64,000 nucleotides of DNA from positions 81,545 through 145,544 of the forward strand of contig JARHVB010000059.1 in NCBI GenBank assembly GCA_029222685.1. Reading direction: 5' to 3'. The DNA comes from Terripilifer ovatus. Its GTDB lineage: Bacteria > Pseudomonadota > Alphaproteobacteria > Rhizobiales > Beijerinckiaceae. A program made the translations under genes and the position numbers. Below the pieces are notes generated by a model. It was given only the letters and a program-made list of their open reading frames with translations. It was not told where the DNA came from and did not search any database. Positions 24,561-35,620 of this stretch are shown here, piece by piece; positions within the stretch are counted from its first letter, which is position 1, and each line of letters starts with the position of its first letter.

Positions 24561-25900
24561 CACAGAACTCCCTGCAGCGCGGCAGCAAGTGCGGCGCGAT
24601 CGTCATCCGTGTTCACTTCGCTGGAGGCGACGATGATCAGATCGTCGAGGCCCGCATGCGGCAGCAGCCGCGACACCGGCACGCCGCCGAGCACGCCTTG
24701 CGCTGCCATGCGCTCGATCACGTCGGCCGCATCGCCTTTCACGCGGATGGTGAATTCGTTGAAGAAGCTTTCGTTGAGCACCTCGACATTGGGCGTGCGT
24801 TCCAGAAGATCGGCCAGCTTCACCGCATTGGCATGGTTGACGCGCGCGAGCTGCCGCAGGCCCTTCTCGCCCAGCATGGTCATGTGGATCGAAAAGGCGA
24901 GGGCGCAGAGGCCCGAATTGGTGCAGATGTTGGACGTCGCCTTTTCGCGCCGGATGTGCTGTTCGCGCGTCGAAAGCGTCAGCACGAAGCCGCGCCGCCC
25001 TTCCGCGTCCAGCGTTTCGCCGGCGAGCCGTCCCGGCATCTGGCGGATGTATTTCTGCCGTGTCGCGAACAGGCCGACATAGGGGCCGCCGAAGTTCAGC
25101 CCGTTACCGATCGACTGTCCCTCGCCGACGACGATGTCGGCGCCCATGGCGCCGGGCGCTTCGACGAGGCCGAGCGAGACGACCTCGTTGAACACTGCGA
25201 TCAGCAGCGCCCCGTGGACGTGGCATGTCTCGGCAATCGGCCGCAGATCGCGCAGGTTGCCGAACACGTCGGGCGATTGCACGACGACGCAGGAGACGCT
25301 GTCGTCGATCTTCGCTAGGATATCCTCGCCAGCGCCGATGTCCGGCGGCAAGGTCGTCACATCGTCAGCCGCCATCGCCGAGATCGTGCGCACCACCTCG
25401 CCGTAATGCGGATGCAGGCCGCCGGACAGAACCGTCTTCTTGCGCCGGGTGACGCGGTGCGCCATCAGCACCGCCTCGGCACAGCCCGTCGAGCCGTCGT
25501 ACATCGAGGCATTGGCGACGTCCATTGCCGTGAGTGCCGCGACCTGCGTCTGGAATTCGAACAGCATCTGCAGGGTGCCCTGGGAAATCTCCGGCTGGTA
25601 GGGCGTATAGCTGGTCAGGAATTCCGAGCGCTGGATCAGGTGATCGACGGTCGAGGGAATGTGATGCTTGTAGGCGCCGGCGCCGACGAAGAAGGGCACC
25701 GAGCCGGCGGCAACATTCTTCGCCGCCATGCGCGACAGCGCGCGCTCGACTTCGATCTCGGATTTGCGCCGCGGCAGGTCCGGCGGCGCATCGAGCAGCC
25801 GGTCGGCCGGCACATCGGCAAACAGCGCATCGATGTTCCTGGCGCCGATGCGCATCAGCATGACGGCGCGATCGTCTGGAGTGAGGGGCAGGTAACGCAT
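24560..25900 (-). CDS. gcvPA: Glycine dehydrogenase (decarboxylating) subunit 1
   Basis: N-terminal-type half of the split P protein, 446 residues; it lacks the PLP lysine and pairs with GcvPB. It begins [19 protein letters not shown] and holds [20 protein letters not shown] and [17 protein letters not shown]. GcvH lies 21 bp upstream in the operon, and its stop overlaps the gcvPB start. Two-gene P proteins are typical of archaea and Gram-positives and occur in some alphaproteobacteria; many relatives carry one fused gcvP. Confidence 0.97.
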   Translation of the reverse strand: MRYLPLTPDDRAVMLMRIGARNIDALFADVPADRLLDAPPDLPRRKSEIEVERALSRMAAKNVAAGSVPFFVGAGAYKHHIPSTVDHLIQRSEFLTSYTPYQPEISQGTLQMLFEFQTQVAALTAMDVANASMYDGSTGCAEAVLMAHRVTRRKKTVLSGGLHPHYGEVVRTISAMAADDVTTLPPDIGAGEDILAKIDDSVSCVVVQSPDVFGNLRDLRPIAETCHVHGALLIAVFNEVVSLGLVEAPGAMGADIVVGEGQSIGNGLNFGGPYVGLFATRQKYIRQMPGRLAGETLDAEGRRGFVLTLSTREQHIRREKATSNICTNSGLCALAFSIHMTMLGEKGLRQLARVNHANAVKLADLLERTPNVEVLNESFFNEFTIRVKGDAADVIERMAAQGVLGGVPVSRLLPHAGLDDLIIVASSEVNTDDDRAALAAALQGVL

Positions 25901-25921
25901 ATCGGGTCGCCTTGTTAAGGG

Positions 25922-26296
25922 TTATGCCTGCGATTTCAGAAAGTCCGCATAGGCCGCCTCGTCCATCAGCCCGGCGAGTTCGCTTTTGTCGGCGATCCTG
26001 ATCTTGACGAACCAGCCCCTGCCGGCGGGATCTTCGTTGACGGTCGCCGGCGCGCCTTCGAGCTCACCATTGACCTCGATCACTTCGCCGCCGACGGGCG
26101 CATAGACTTCGCTTGCCGCCTTGACGCTCTCGACCACCGCCGCCTGTTCGCCGCGCTTCAGTGCCTTGCCGACGCCCGGCAGTTCGACGAAGACAATGTC
26201 GCCCAACTGCTGCTGGGCGAAATCGCTGATGCCGACAGTGCCGATGTCGCCGTCAACGCGGATATATTCGTGATCCTTGGAATAAAGCGTGCTCAC
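25922..26296 (-). CDS. gcvH: Glycine cleavage system H protein
   Basis: Lipoyl carrier that shuttles the aminomethyl group between P, T and L proteins. It has 124 residues. Lys59 in [14 protein letters not shown] is the lipoylated lysine; [22 protein letters not shown] is the family core. GTG 26296 was chosen because GGGAG lies 7 bp before it and the sequence from [10 protein letters not shown] matches the family start, unlike the six extra residues of a longer reading. It lies 21 bp from both gcvT and gcvPA. Confidence 0.97.
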   Translation of the reverse strand: MSTLYSKDHEYIRVDGDIGTVGISDFAQQQLGDIVFVELPGVGKALKRGEQAAVVESVKAASEVYAPVGGEVIEVNGELEGAPATVNEDPAGRGWFVKIRIADKSELAGLMDEAAYADFLKSQA

Positions 26297-26317
26297 AATA
26301 ATGCTCCCTTGCAAAAG

Positions 26318-27478
26318 TCAGCGCGCATAGCGATGCGCGACGAAAGGCATGGCGGTGACGCGCGCCGGCAAGGCCTTGCCGCGCACGAGAATGTCGAGCG
26401 GGGTGCCCACAGCAGCATATGCGGTGGTCACGTAACCCATGGCGATCGGCCGGCTCAGCGTCGGCGAAAACCCGCCCGAGGTGACGCGGCCGACGACCGC
26501 GCCGTCGGCAGATACGATCTCGGCGCCTTCGCGCGCCGGCTGGCGGCCCTCGGGCAGAAGGCCGACGCGCTTGCGGCTTGGGCCCGCCGCCAGTTCGCGC
26601 TGAATGCGCTCAGCTCCCGGAAAGCCGCCTTCGCTGCGGCGGCGCTTTGCGATCGACCAGACCAGCGCCGCCTCGACCGGCGATGTGGTCTCGTCGATAT
26701 CGTGCCCATAGAGGCAGAGCCCGGCTTCCAGCCGCAGCGAATCGCGCGCCCCCAGGCCGATCGGCTTCACCAGCGGGTCGGCGGCGAGCGCCGTCCACAG
26801 GGCCGCGGCGCTGCTTGTCGCTACGGAGATTTCGTAGCCGTCCTCGCCCGTATAGCCCGAGCGCGAGACGTGGCAGTCGATCGCGCCGAACCGCGTCTTC
26901 TGCGCCGACATGAAGGGCATCGCCGCCGCATCGGGCCCGAGCTTTGCCAGGACTGCACTCGCTTGCGGTCCCTGCAGAGCGATCAGCGCGCGGTCTTCGC
27001 GTTTCTCCAGGTGCACGTCTTTCGGCAGCCGGGATTCGATATGGGCGTAATCGACGTCCTTGCGCGACGCGTTGACGACGAGAAACAACCTGCCGTCCTC
27101 GGGGGCGGCGCTCGGCCGCGTCACCATGAAATCATCAAGAATGCCGCCGTCGTCGCTTAGAAGCTGTGAATAACGCTGGCGGCCGGGCGGCAGATCCCGC
27201 ACATCCGCGGGGCAGAGCGCTTCCAGCGCGGCCGCCGCGGCGGCGTGATCGGCGGCTATCAGATAGGCCTGGCCCATGTGGGAGACGTCGAACAGGCCGG
27301 CATTTTCGCGCGTCCAGTTGTGTTCGGCGATGATGCCGGCCGGATATTGGATCGGCATGTCGTAGCCGGCGAACGGCGCCATGCGCGCGCCGAGCGCGAG
27401 ATGCTGCGCATGCAAAGGCGTACGCCTGGGTGTGCGCAAAGATTTAATATCGGCAGACGGTGCCAGCTCGATTGTCAT
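26318..27478 (-). CDS. gcvT: Glycine cleavage system aminomethyltransferase (T protein)
   Basis: Transfers the methylene group from the H-protein arm to tetrahydrofolate, releasing ammonia. It has 386 residues from ATG 27478. Marks are LRRTPLHAQHLALGAR-like opening, FAGYDMPIQYPAGIIAEH, LFDVSHMGQ and SGYTGEDGYEIS. A TTG 33 bp upstream is possible, but ATG with a GAGG ahead is preferred. It is the first gene of the operon, 63 bp below the riboswitch. Confidence 0.96.
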   Translation of the reverse strand: MTIELAPSADIKSLRTPRRTPLHAQHLALGARMAPFAGYDMPIQYPAGIIAEHNWTRENAGLFDVSHMGQAYLIAADHAAAAAALEALCPADVRDLPPGRQRYSQLLSDDGGILDDFMVTRPSAAPEDGRLFLVVNASRKDVDYAHIESRLPKDVHLEKREDRALIALQGPQASAVLAKLGPDAAAMPFMSAQKTRFGAIDCHVSRSGYTGEDGYEISVATSSAAALWTALAADPLVKPIGLGARDSLRLEAGLCLYGHDIDETTSPVEAALVWSIAKRRRSEGGFPGAERIQRELAAGPSRKRVGLLPEGRQPAREGAEIVSADGAVVGRVTSGGFSPTLSRPIAMGYVTTAYAAVGTPLDILVRGKALPARVTAMPFVAHRYAR

Positions 27479-27540
27479 GCCCGGAAACACCTCGACAGGA
27501 GTGCGACGCAATTTCCAGACGGCTCAACGTCGTGAAAATC

Positions 27541-27757
27541 GCGCCCCCTCTGTCCGGTGACCTGAGAGATTTCCCACCGCGGCTTCCTGAGAAACCGGGA
27601 GGTTACGCCCGTCGGTGGACTGCCGCAGACGAGCGGCAATCACTTTCCAGAGTGTCATCCCCCTCGCGGTCCATGGGCCTGAGCGTTTCCGGGGCGGTTG
27701 CGCCTTCGGCGCCGAATCGTCTTGCGATGATCCGGACTCTTCCGCGGAGGATCTTGA
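27541..27757 (-). promoter_or_regulatory. Tandem glycine riboswitch controlling the gcv operon
   Basis: On the minus strand, upstream of gcvT, two aptamers follow one another. The first includes GGCGCCGAAGGCGCAACCGC and AACGCTCAGGCCCATGGACC; the second includes GACGGGCGTAACC and AATCTCTCAGGTCACCGGAC then AGAGGGGG. These are the conserved glycine aptamer cores (the CTCAGG..GGAC segment is diagnostic). Two linked aptamers are the classic arrangement, and glycine binding normally switches gcv expression on. The ends are estimated to within about 10 bases. Confidence 0.88.
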
Positions 27758-27858
27758 TCTGACCCTGCCGACACTAATCGACTCGCAGGCGGAGTCAATC
27801 GCAGTGGGCCACGTTCAACTGAAATAAGTGGGCAGACTATGGACTGCCCGTTCACGCG

Positions 27859-28491
27859 TCAGTGGCGCTGCCGTCTTGCCCGCGCCGTCCGTTGCACCGG
27901 CGCCTTGCCGGGGCCTTCGAAGCCGACGAAGACGGTGTAGTCGTCGTTTGCGTTTTCCTGCGTGAACGGCACGGCGAGCTCATCGCTAACGATCGCGAAC
28001 GACCCTTGCGTCTGGCCAGCGGGAATCGTGACGGCCGCATTGTAGACTTTGCTGACCAGCATTTTCTCGCCGGCTTCGGCGCGCACGCCGACGAAGACCG
28101 GCACGTTGAAGTTGGAGGGCTGTCCGGCGGGGCCGAGCAGAACCTTGCCCTCGACGCCGACCTTGATGAGGACCTGGCCGCCGGCGACCCGGCATTCACG
28201 GGCAATGTCGCCAAGCGAATATTGGTAGCGGACGTTCTCGCTGGTCTGCGCGCCGGCATAGACGCGGTAGGCGGCGGAGCCGTCCTTCACCTCGACGCTG
28301 GGACAGATGACATTCGTTTCGCTGGGGGTAGCGGCCTGCGCTGCTGCCGGCGGGGACCCGCCAAAGGCGCCGCGCGCCGCCAGATTGCCGATTATGTCGG
28401 CCGGATCGGACCCGCCCTTGGCGCATCCTGCCAGAAAAGCGACGGCGAACAGCGCGCCCATCATGCGTGCGGGCAGGGCTGGTTGAGGCAT
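27859..28491 (-). CDS. Lipoprotein of unknown function
   Basis: A 210-residue outer- or inner-membrane lipoprotein. The start ATG 28491 gives MPQPALPARM and a hydrophobic stretch leading to the lipobox FLAGC with Cys23 as the lipidated residue. The mature part has ICPSVEVKDGSAAYRVYAG (a Cys-Pro motif common in this alphaproteobacterial group), then NVRYQYSLGDIARECRV and GFEGPGKAPV near the end. The gene stands alone between the glycine operon and the IalB gene. A longer frame would place arginines before the signal and was rejected. Confidence 0.8.
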   Translation of the reverse strand: MPQPALPARMMGALFAVAFLAGCAKGGSDPADIIGNLAARGAFGGSPPAAAQAATPSETNVICPSVEVKDGSAAYRVYAGAQTSENVRYQYSLGDIARECRVAGGQVLIKVGVEGKVLLGPAGQPSNFNVPVFVGVRAEAGEKMLVSKVYNAAVTIPAGQTQGSFAIVSDELAVPFTQENANDDYTVFVGFEGPGKAPVQRTARARRQRH

Positions 28492-28709
28492 TTGGTTACT
28501 CCATGACCGACGCAAGAGACTGGACCGACGCAACTAAAGACACCCGCAACTTCAATTTTCCGGCAGATTTATATGATGAATCCCGGTTTGGCCATCCCGG
28601 CTCCCGCCGCAGGCCGCCGGGACAGGCCCGTCAGCACGCCCTTGGGGACTCTGATAAATACCTTTTATTTCAGATGATTACACATCTGATACGGACGTGG
28701 CAAACGTCG

Positions 28710-29264
28710 TCACGGCAGCTTTTCATAGCCTTCTTTAAACCCTGTTAGGGTTAACGGGATGCCGGTCCCCTGTTCTGGCGTTTCAAACACGATGAAGGTC
28801 GCCGTCTTGCCGGTGCGCAATTCCTCGAGCAGTTTATCGTCCATCACCACTTCGGCGATGCAGCCCGAGGGAATGCAGCGCACGAAGCCGGCCCGGCCCT
28901 TGTCGTTCTGGTCGATGTTCAGTCCGAGCCCGGCGGGCAGCAGCACGCCCAGCGGCGCGATCACGCGCAACAGCCGGGATTTGCCGTCGGCTGTCTTCAG
29001 CACGATGACCACGAGATTCATATTCGGCTTGTCTTCGGCGGCAACCGATTGAATCAGCGCGCATTGCTCGCGGCTGGCGCCGGTCGGCGTCTCGCAGCGC
29101 AATTCCCAGTCGCCATGTTTGCTTTTGGCGACCGGCTGCGCCGCGGCGCTGCCGGCCGAGCCCGAAAGCAGCGCAAGCGCGGCGCCTACGCTGAAAAGTC
29201 CGATTCGCAGTGAACCGAACAGGCGGGTTCCCGATTGAGGCAGGAACGAAGTCTTGGCGATCAT
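28710..29264 (-). CDS. Invasion-associated locus B (IalB) family protein
   Basis: A 184-residue periplasmic protein with signal peptide (ending SAAAQP). Family marks are HGDWELRCETPTG (about 50-62), EQCALIQSV, then LGVLLPAGLGLNIDQN and FVRCIPSGCIAEVVMDD with paired Cys. IalB helps red-cell entry in Bartonella, but relatives are widespread in harmless Hyphomicrobiales and their role there is unknown. ATG 29264 has GGAGACC just before it. It is divergent from the cox operon, separated by a 365-bp gap. Confidence 0.92.
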   Translation of the reverse strand: MIAKTSFLPQSGTRLFGSLRIGLFSVGAALALLSGSAGSAAAQPVAKSKHGDWELRCETPTGASREQCALIQSVAAEDKPNMNLVVIVLKTADGKSRLLRVIAPLGVLLPAGLGLNIDQNDKGRAGFVRCIPSGCIAEVVMDDKLLEELRTGKTATFIVFETPEQGTGIPLTLTGFKEGYEKLP

Positions 29265-29629
29265 GTGGTCTCCAGGCGCGGGCATCCTGATGCAGTCGTC
29301 TCGCTTTGGCCCGGCGCTCAAGATGAGGCCGGGTTCTGCGCCGGCAAATCACAGGAAAGCGGCCGAATCACGATGGCGCGATTATTGGAGGCTCCGCTCC
29401 GGAAGGCAATCACCGGGCTGCATGCGCTGCTCCCGTCAGGCTCAAGGGGATGCACGGATTTTACGCGCCTTTATGCCGCACGGATCAGTCGGGAAAGCCG
29501 AGTTGCGCTGGCTGCTGTATTGTGGTTGGAACCGCTCTAAGGGGCCGTGTCTATGTTCGGCTCCGGCGATTTGCCGGTTTGCCCGGCGGATTGTAAATCG
29601 AATCCTGTCACGCGGGAGCGACGACGTTC
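29265..29629. other. Divergent intergenic region between ialB-like gene and cox operon
   Basis: 365 bp that must hold the coxB promoter and the opposite promoter. I see no convincing gene: open frames here lack a ribosome site and family features. No repeat of the families found elsewhere is present, and no operator with clear symmetry was recognised. A GGGAGCG lies about 10 bp before the coxB start. Confidence 0.5.
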
Positions 29630-30538
29630 ATGACACCCAAGATTTTCGGCGCAATCCGGTCCCGGTCCGTTCTGGCCGCCAACCCCGTCGCCGGCTCCCT
29701 TTTCGCAACCGGTGCCGCCTTGTTCGCGACGGGGGCTGCGCTGGCGCAGGAGCCGATCATCGGCAGGCCGACGCCCGGCGGTTACACCCTCCCGACATCA
29801 GTGACCGTGATCGGTCACGAGATCGATTTCTTCCACAATGCGATCTTGCTGCCGATCATCACCTTCATCTGTTTGTTCGTTCTGGCCCTGCTCGTCTGGA
29901 TCGTCGTGAAATTCAACGACAAAGCCAACCCGGTGCCATCGAAGACCACGCATAACGCCCTGCTCGAGGTGGCCTGGACGGTTCTGCCGGTGCTGATCCT
30001 GCTCGGCATCGCCATTCCCTCGTTCCGGCTGCTCAACCACCAGCTCACGATCCCCGATTCCGATATGACCGTGAAGGTCACCGGCAACGCCTCCTGGGCC
30101 TGGACCTATAGCTATCCGAAGGAAGAGGGCGGCGGCTTCGAGTTCCAGTCGCGCATCCTCGACCAGGAGAATCTGCCGGCCGGCAAGCTGCGCCTGCTCG
30201 ATGTCGACAACGAGGCTGTGGTTCCCGTCAACAAGACCGTCCGTGTGCTGGTCACGGCTGACGTCGTCGGTATCATCCACTCCTTCGTCATTCCCGCTTT
30301 CGGCGTCCGCATCGACGCCGTGCCGGGCCGCATGAACGAATCCTGGTTCAAGGCGGAGCGGGAAGGCGTATATTACGGTCAGTGCTCCAAGCTTTGCGGC
30401 AAGGACCATGCCTATATGCCGATCGTCTTCCGCGTCGTCAGCGAGGAGGCCTACAAGGCTTGGCTGGCTGAGGGTCAGAAGAAGTATGCCGCCGTCGAAT
30501 CGCCGGTCCGTCTGGCCGCCGCCGCAGAGGCCAACTGA
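29630..30538 (+). CDS. coxB: Cytochrome c oxidase subunit II
   Basis: Subunit II of the aa3-type terminal oxidase; it takes electrons from cytochrome c through the CuA centre on the periplasmic side. It has 302 residues: signal peptide (to about residue 41, ALAQE), two membrane helices (about 70-95 and 112-130), then a cupredoxin domain. CuA ligands are His217, Cys252 and Cys256 in GQCSKLCGKDHAYMP, with His260 and Met263. It is the first gene of an eight-gene cox unit. ATG 29630 is preceded by GGGAGCG. Confidence 0.98.
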   Translation: MTPKIFGAIRSRSVLAANPVAGSLFATGAALFATGAALAQEPIIGRPTPGGYTLPTSVTVIGHEIDFFHNAILLPIITFICLFVLALLVWIVVKFNDKANPVPSKTTHNALLEVAWTVLPVLILLGIAIPSFRLLNHQLTIPDSDMTVKVTGNASWAWTYSYPKEEGGGFEFQSRILDQENLPAGKLRLLDVDNEAVVPVNKTVRVLVTADVVGIIHSFVIPAFGVRIDAVPGRMNESWFKAEREGVYYGQCSKLCGKDHAYMPIVFRVVSEEAYKAWLAEGQKKYAAVESPVRLAAAAEAN

Positions 30539-30587
30539 ACCATTCGCTTTCACGGCCAGCTCTTTCGGCCAAGTCCTTCCGGCATAG

Positions 30588-32285
<1,698 letters not shown>

Positions 32286-32293
32286 TCGGCATC

Positions 32294-32317
32294 GACCGGC
32301 GGCCTCGGCCGCCGGTC
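32294..32317. repeat. Strong hairpin between coxA and ctaB
   Basis: GACCGGCGGCC (32294-32304) and GGCCGCCGGTC (32307-32317) form an 11-bp perfect palindrome-like stem, with TC in the middle. There is no T run after it on either strand. It is probably an mRNA-stabilising or partial termination element that could reduce expression of the assembly genes relative to the structural subunits. Confidence 0.55.
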
Positions 32318-32371
32318 TTCGTTCCAGACTGCAGAAGAAACTGCGCCGACTGGCGCGACAGGTTTGTTTGA

Positions 32372-33313
32372 ATGAGTTACGTCAGCGAACAGAATGGTCT
32401 TGATCAGGCGCGCATATCGCTTGCGGGCCCGGGCGACTATTTTGCGCTGCTCAAGCCGCGTGTCATGTCGCTCGTGGTTTTTACCGCGCTTGCGGGCCTG
32501 CTGGTCGCGCCCGGCCAGATGAATCCGGTTATCGGCTTCACCGCCCTGCTGGCGATCGCCATCGGCGCCGGCGCGTCGGGCGCTCTCAACATGTGGTACG
32601 ATGCCGATATCGACGCCGTCATGACGCGCACCAGGACGCGCCCGATTCCCGCAGGCCTGATCCTGCCGAATGAGGCGCTCGCTTTCGGTCTCTTTCTGTC
32701 GGTGTTCTCGGTCTTCATGCTCGGCCTGGTGACGAACTGGCTCGCCGCCGGCCTGCTCGCCTTCACCATCTTCTTCTATGTCGTCGTCTATACGATGTGG
32801 CTGAAGCGCTCGACGCCGCAGAACATCGTCATCGGCGGCGCTGCCGGCGCATTTCCGCCGATGGTCGCCTATGCCGCCGCCACCGGCAGCGTCAGCCTGT
32901 CGAGCCTGGTGCTTTTCGCCATCATCTTCGTCTGGACGCCGCCGCATTTCTGGGCTTTGGCGCTGCTGAAGTCGAAAGAATATCAGGCCGTCGGCATTCC
33001 GATGATGCCGAACGTCAAGGGGCCGGACCACACCCGCCTTGAAATCCTGCTCTACACGATTGTGCTCGCGCCGCTGGCCGTGGTGCCGTGGCTGATGGGC
33101 TTTGCCTCGCCGGTCTATGGCGCCGTCGCGATTTCTGCCGGCCTTGCCATGCTGGCGCTCGCCGTCCGTGTCTTCTGCGTCCGGCGGGGCCAGGGCAGGG
33201 ACGAAGAGTCCGATCGTGCCGCCAAGCAGTTGTTCGCCTTCTCGATCGTTTATCTGTTCCTTCTCTTTGCTGTCATCGTCGTCGAGAACAGCGTTTCGCG
33301 ATTGGGTTTCTGA
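32372..33313 (+). CDS. ctaB: Protoheme IX farnesyltransferase (heme O synthase)
   Basis: Adds a farnesyl group to heme b to make heme O, the precursor of the oxidase's heme A. It has 313 residues, about nine membrane helices, UbiA family. The first Asp-rich site is [19 protein letters not shown]; the second is [15 protein letters not shown]. It opens [20 protein letters not shown]. It lies in the cox operon after coxA, with the small CoxF-like gene close downstream. Confidence 0.97.
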   Translation: MSYVSEQNGLDQARISLAGPGDYFALLKPRVMSLVVFTALAGLLVAPGQMNPVIGFTALLAIAIGAGASGALNMWYDADIDAVMTRTRTRPIPAGLILPNEALAFGLFLSVFSVFMLGLVTNWLAAGLLAFTIFFYVVVYTMWLKRSTPQNIVIGGAAGAFPPMVAYAAATGSVSLSSLVLFAIIFVWTPPHFWALALLKSKEYQAVGIPMMPNVKGPDHTRLEILLYTIVLAPLAVVPWLMGFASPVYGAVAISAGLAMLALAVRVFCVRRGQGRDEESDRAAKQLFAFSIVYLFLLFAVIVVENSVSRLGF

Positions 33314-33322
33314 GTGACGATC

Positions 33323-33505
33323 ATGGTCAACCAACCGGCGCAGAACGAACGGCCGCCAGAGGGCATCAAGCTGACGCCGGAGCAGGAGAAGAGCCGCCGC
33401 GCCCGCAACATCGCGATCGGCCTGGCGGTCGGCTTTTTTGTCGTTCTCTTCTACGCCATCACCGTGGTGAAAGTGGGCCCCGCGGTTTTTAACCGTCCGT
33501 TGTAG
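33323..33505 (+). CDS. Small CoxF-like single-span membrane protein
   Basis: A 60-residue protein (63 if the GTG at 33314, directly after the ctaB stop, is used). A charged N-terminus (EGIKLTPEQEKSRRARN) precedes one membrane helix (IAIGLAVGFFVVLFYAITVV) and a short tail. Genes of this size and position, between ctaB and ctaG, occur in many alphaproteobacterial cox operons and are often called coxF. A role in oxidase assembly is inferred from position only. Confidence 0.8.
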   Translation: MVNQPAQNERPPEGIKLTPEQEKSRRARNIAIGLAVGFFVVLFYAITVVKVGPAVFNRPL

Positions 33506-33521
33506 GCAGGAGTCGAAGCTG

Positions 33522-34145
33522 ATGAGCGATCTCGACAAGCAAGACACCCTCCAGGACGGCGCGCCCTCGAAACTCGCACGCTCGCATCGCCGCGTCGCCA
33601 TGGCGGCTGCCGGGGCTTCGCTGCTCATGCTCGGCATGTCGTTTGCCGCCGTGCCGCTTTACGCCATGTTCTGCGCTGCGACGGGTTATGGCGGCACGCC
33701 CCGCGTCGCCGAGGCTGCCTCGGCGACCCGCGGCGAGCGGACCTTGACGGTCCGGTTCGATTCCAATGTCGGTGGCGGGATCGACTGGAGCTTCGAACCG
33801 GAGATCCCCTCGATGCGCCTGCGCACCGGCGATACCGCGACGGTCTTCTACAAGGCCACCAACCATTCCAAGCATCCGGTAACCGGCATCGCGACCTATA
33901 ACGTCGCCCCCGATCAGGTCGGCGCCTATTTCAACAAGATCTCCTGTTTCTGCTTCACCGAGCAGACGCTCGCGCCCGGCGAAACCATGGAACTCCCGGT
34001 TGTCTTCTTCCTCGATCCGGCGCTGGAGAAGGAAGAGTCCATGAACGCAGTCCAGAGCCTGACGCTCTCCTATACGTTCATGCCGGCCAGGCAGAAAACA
34101 TCCCCCGTGACCGCCGCCAGCGATCCGGGCAAAGCGAATTTGTGA
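33522..34145 (+). CDS. ctaG: Cytochrome c oxidase assembly protein CtaG/Cox11
   Basis: Copper chaperone delivering Cu(I) to the CuB site of subunit I. It has 207 residues: cytosolic N-terminus, one membrane helix (about 26-46, AAAGASLLMLGMSFAAVPLYA), then a periplasmic immunoglobulin-like domain. The copper-binding CFCF motif is in KISCFCFTEQTL, and YAMFCAATGYGGT carries the third conserved Cys. It sits 16 bp after the small coxF-like gene. Confidence 0.97.
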   Translation: MSDLDKQDTLQDGAPSKLARSHRRVAMAAAGASLLMLGMSFAAVPLYAMFCAATGYGGTPRVAEAASATRGERTLTVRFDSNVGGGIDWSFEPEIPSMRLRTGDTATVFYKATNHSKHPVTGIATYNVAPDQVGAYFNKISCFCFTEQTLAPGETMELPVVFFLDPALEKEESMNAVQSLTLSYTFMPARQKTSPVTAASDPGKANL

Positions 34146-34276
34146 ATGCGTAAAAGCGGGACAATTCGCCGGCTTGACTTGCAGCCGGCGTGTGATTGAA
34201 AGGCCCATATGGGGCGGTTCTCGGTCTTCCGGACAATGTCCGGGGAGTGCGGACCTTACGACCAAACGAGGACAAA

Positions 34277-35143
34277 ATGGCTGACGGCCACGCCAAACCG
34301 AACCACGATTATCATCTCGTCGATCCGAGCCCGTGGCCGCTGGTCGGCTCGCTCTCGGCTTTCATCACGGCCGTCGGCGCGATCATGTGGATGAAGGGCC
34401 TGGCGCCGTTCGGCGTCAAGCTCGGCGGCTACGTCTGCATCGCCGGATTTCTTGGCATTCTCTATGTCATGATCCAGTGGTGGGCCGATGTGATGCGCGA
34501 AGCCGAATACGAAGGCTTCCACACCCGCGTGGTGCAGATCAGCCATCGCTACGGCATGATCATGTTCATCGCCTCGGAAGTGATGTTCTTCGTCGCCTGG
34601 TTCTGGGCTTTCTTCGACGCCAGCCTGTTCCCCAACGAAGCCGTTCAGGCGGCGCGGACAGAATTTCTCGGCGGCGTCTGGCCGCCCAAGGGCATCTCGG
34701 TGTTCGACCCGTGGCACCTGCCGCTGCTCAACACGCTGATCCTTCTGACCTCCGGCACCACTGTGACCTGGGCGCATCATGCGCTGCTGCACGGCGACCG
34801 CGACGGCCTGAAGAAGGGCCTGATCCTGACGGTCATCCTGGGCGCCATCTTCACCTGCGTGCAGGCCTATGAATATGCCCATGCGCCGTTCGGCTTCAGG
34901 GATTCGATCTATGGCGCGACCTTCTTCATGGCGACCGGCTTCCACGGTTTCCATGTGCTCGTCGGCACGATTTTCCTGCTGGTCTGCCTGTTCCGCGCCT
35001 ATGCCGGGCATTTCACGCCCACGCATCATCTCGGCTTCGAATTTGCTGCCTGGTACTGGCATTTCGTCGACGTGGTGTGGCTGTTCCTGTTCTGCTGCAT
35101 CTATGTCTGGGGCAATTACGGCGGACATATTGCCACGCACTGA
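34277..35143 (+). CDS. coxC: Cytochrome c oxidase subunit III
   Basis: Third core subunit of the aa3 oxidase; it stabilises the catalytic core. It has 288 residues and seven membrane helices. Signatures: HDYHLVDPSPWPLVGSL at the start, RYGMIMFIASEVMFFVAWFW, and a C-terminal AAWYWHFVDVVWLFLF. ATG 34277 has GAGGA a few bases before it; upstream in-frame residues do not match the family. The 131-bp gap from ctaG holds a CGCCGGC/GCCGGCG dyad near 34168-34190. Confidence 0.98.
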   Translation: MADGHAKPNHDYHLVDPSPWPLVGSLSAFITAVGAIMWMKGLAPFGVKLGGYVCIAGFLGILYVMIQWWADVMREAEYEGFHTRVVQISHRYGMIMFIASEVMFFVAWFWAFFDASLFPNEAVQAARTEFLGGVWPPKGISVFDPWHLPLLNTLILLTSGTTVTWAHHALLHGDRDGLKKGLILTVILGAIFTCVQAYEYAHAPFGFRDSIYGATFFMATGFHGFHVLVGTIFLLVCLFRAYAGHFTPTHHLGFEFAAWYWHFVDVVWLFLFCCIYVWGNYGGHIATH

Positions 35144-35166
35144 TCTTTGCCCGTCAGGGTGTATAA

Positions 35167-35193
35167 GGGGCAGCCGGACGGCTGCCCTTTTTT
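35167..35193 (+). terminator. Rho-independent terminator after coxC
   Basis: Stem GGGCAGCC (35168-35175), loop GGAC, stem GGCTGCCC (35180-35187), then six T (35188-35193). It lies 24 bp after the coxC stop, so it should end most transcription of the oxidase genes before the DUF983 and SURF1 genes, which would need read-through or their own promoter. Confidence 0.85.
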
Positions 35194-35240
35194 ATTGCGC
35201 GATGGCGCACGGGCAGAGTGGGGCGAGATGAGAAGCCGCA

Positions 35241-35618
35241 ATGAATTTCGATGACCGTTATCCGCCCCAATCGCCCTACTCGACGGGCCTCGCCGGACGC
35301 TGCCCGCGCTGCGGCCAGGGTCGGCTCTTCACCGGCTTCATCAACCTCGCGCCGCGCTGCGAGGTCTGCGATCTCGATTTCAAATTCGCCGATTCCGGCG
35401 ATGGCCCGGCGGTATTCGTCACCCTGTTCGCTGGTTTCCTCGTGCTGGGCGCGGCGCTGTGGACGGAGCTGAACTACGAGCCACCTTTCTGGGTCCACAT
35501 GGTCATCTTCCTGCCGCTGACCTTGATCGTCTGCCTCGGCATGCTACGGCCGCTGAAAGGCCTGCTCGTCGCCCTGCAATATCGCAACAAGGCGGAACAG
35601 GGCAGGCTTGAGGAATAA
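35241..35618 (+). CDS. DUF983 family membrane protein
   Basis: A 125-residue protein with an N-terminal zinc-ribbon-like part (GRCPRCGQGRLFTGF then APRCEVCDLDF, four Cys in two CxxC pairs, about residues 14-50) and two membrane helices (about 55-75 and 85-105). DUF983 genes are regularly found after coxC in alphaproteobacteria. A role in oxidase maturation is inferred from this linkage. SURF1 starts 2 bp after its stop. Confidence 0.92.
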   Translation: MNFDDRYPPQSPYSTGLAGRCPRCGQGRLFTGFINLAPRCEVCDLDFKFADSGDGPAVFVTLFAGFLVLGAALWTELNYEPPFWVHMVIFLPLTLIVCLGMLRPLKGLLVALQYRNKAEQGRLEE

Positions 35619-35620
35619 AG

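Noticed and set aside
29254-29955. Long frame between the IalB-like gene and coxB
   Set aside because: It overlaps the 5' part of coxB in another frame and has a low-quality, arginine-rich translation with no domain.
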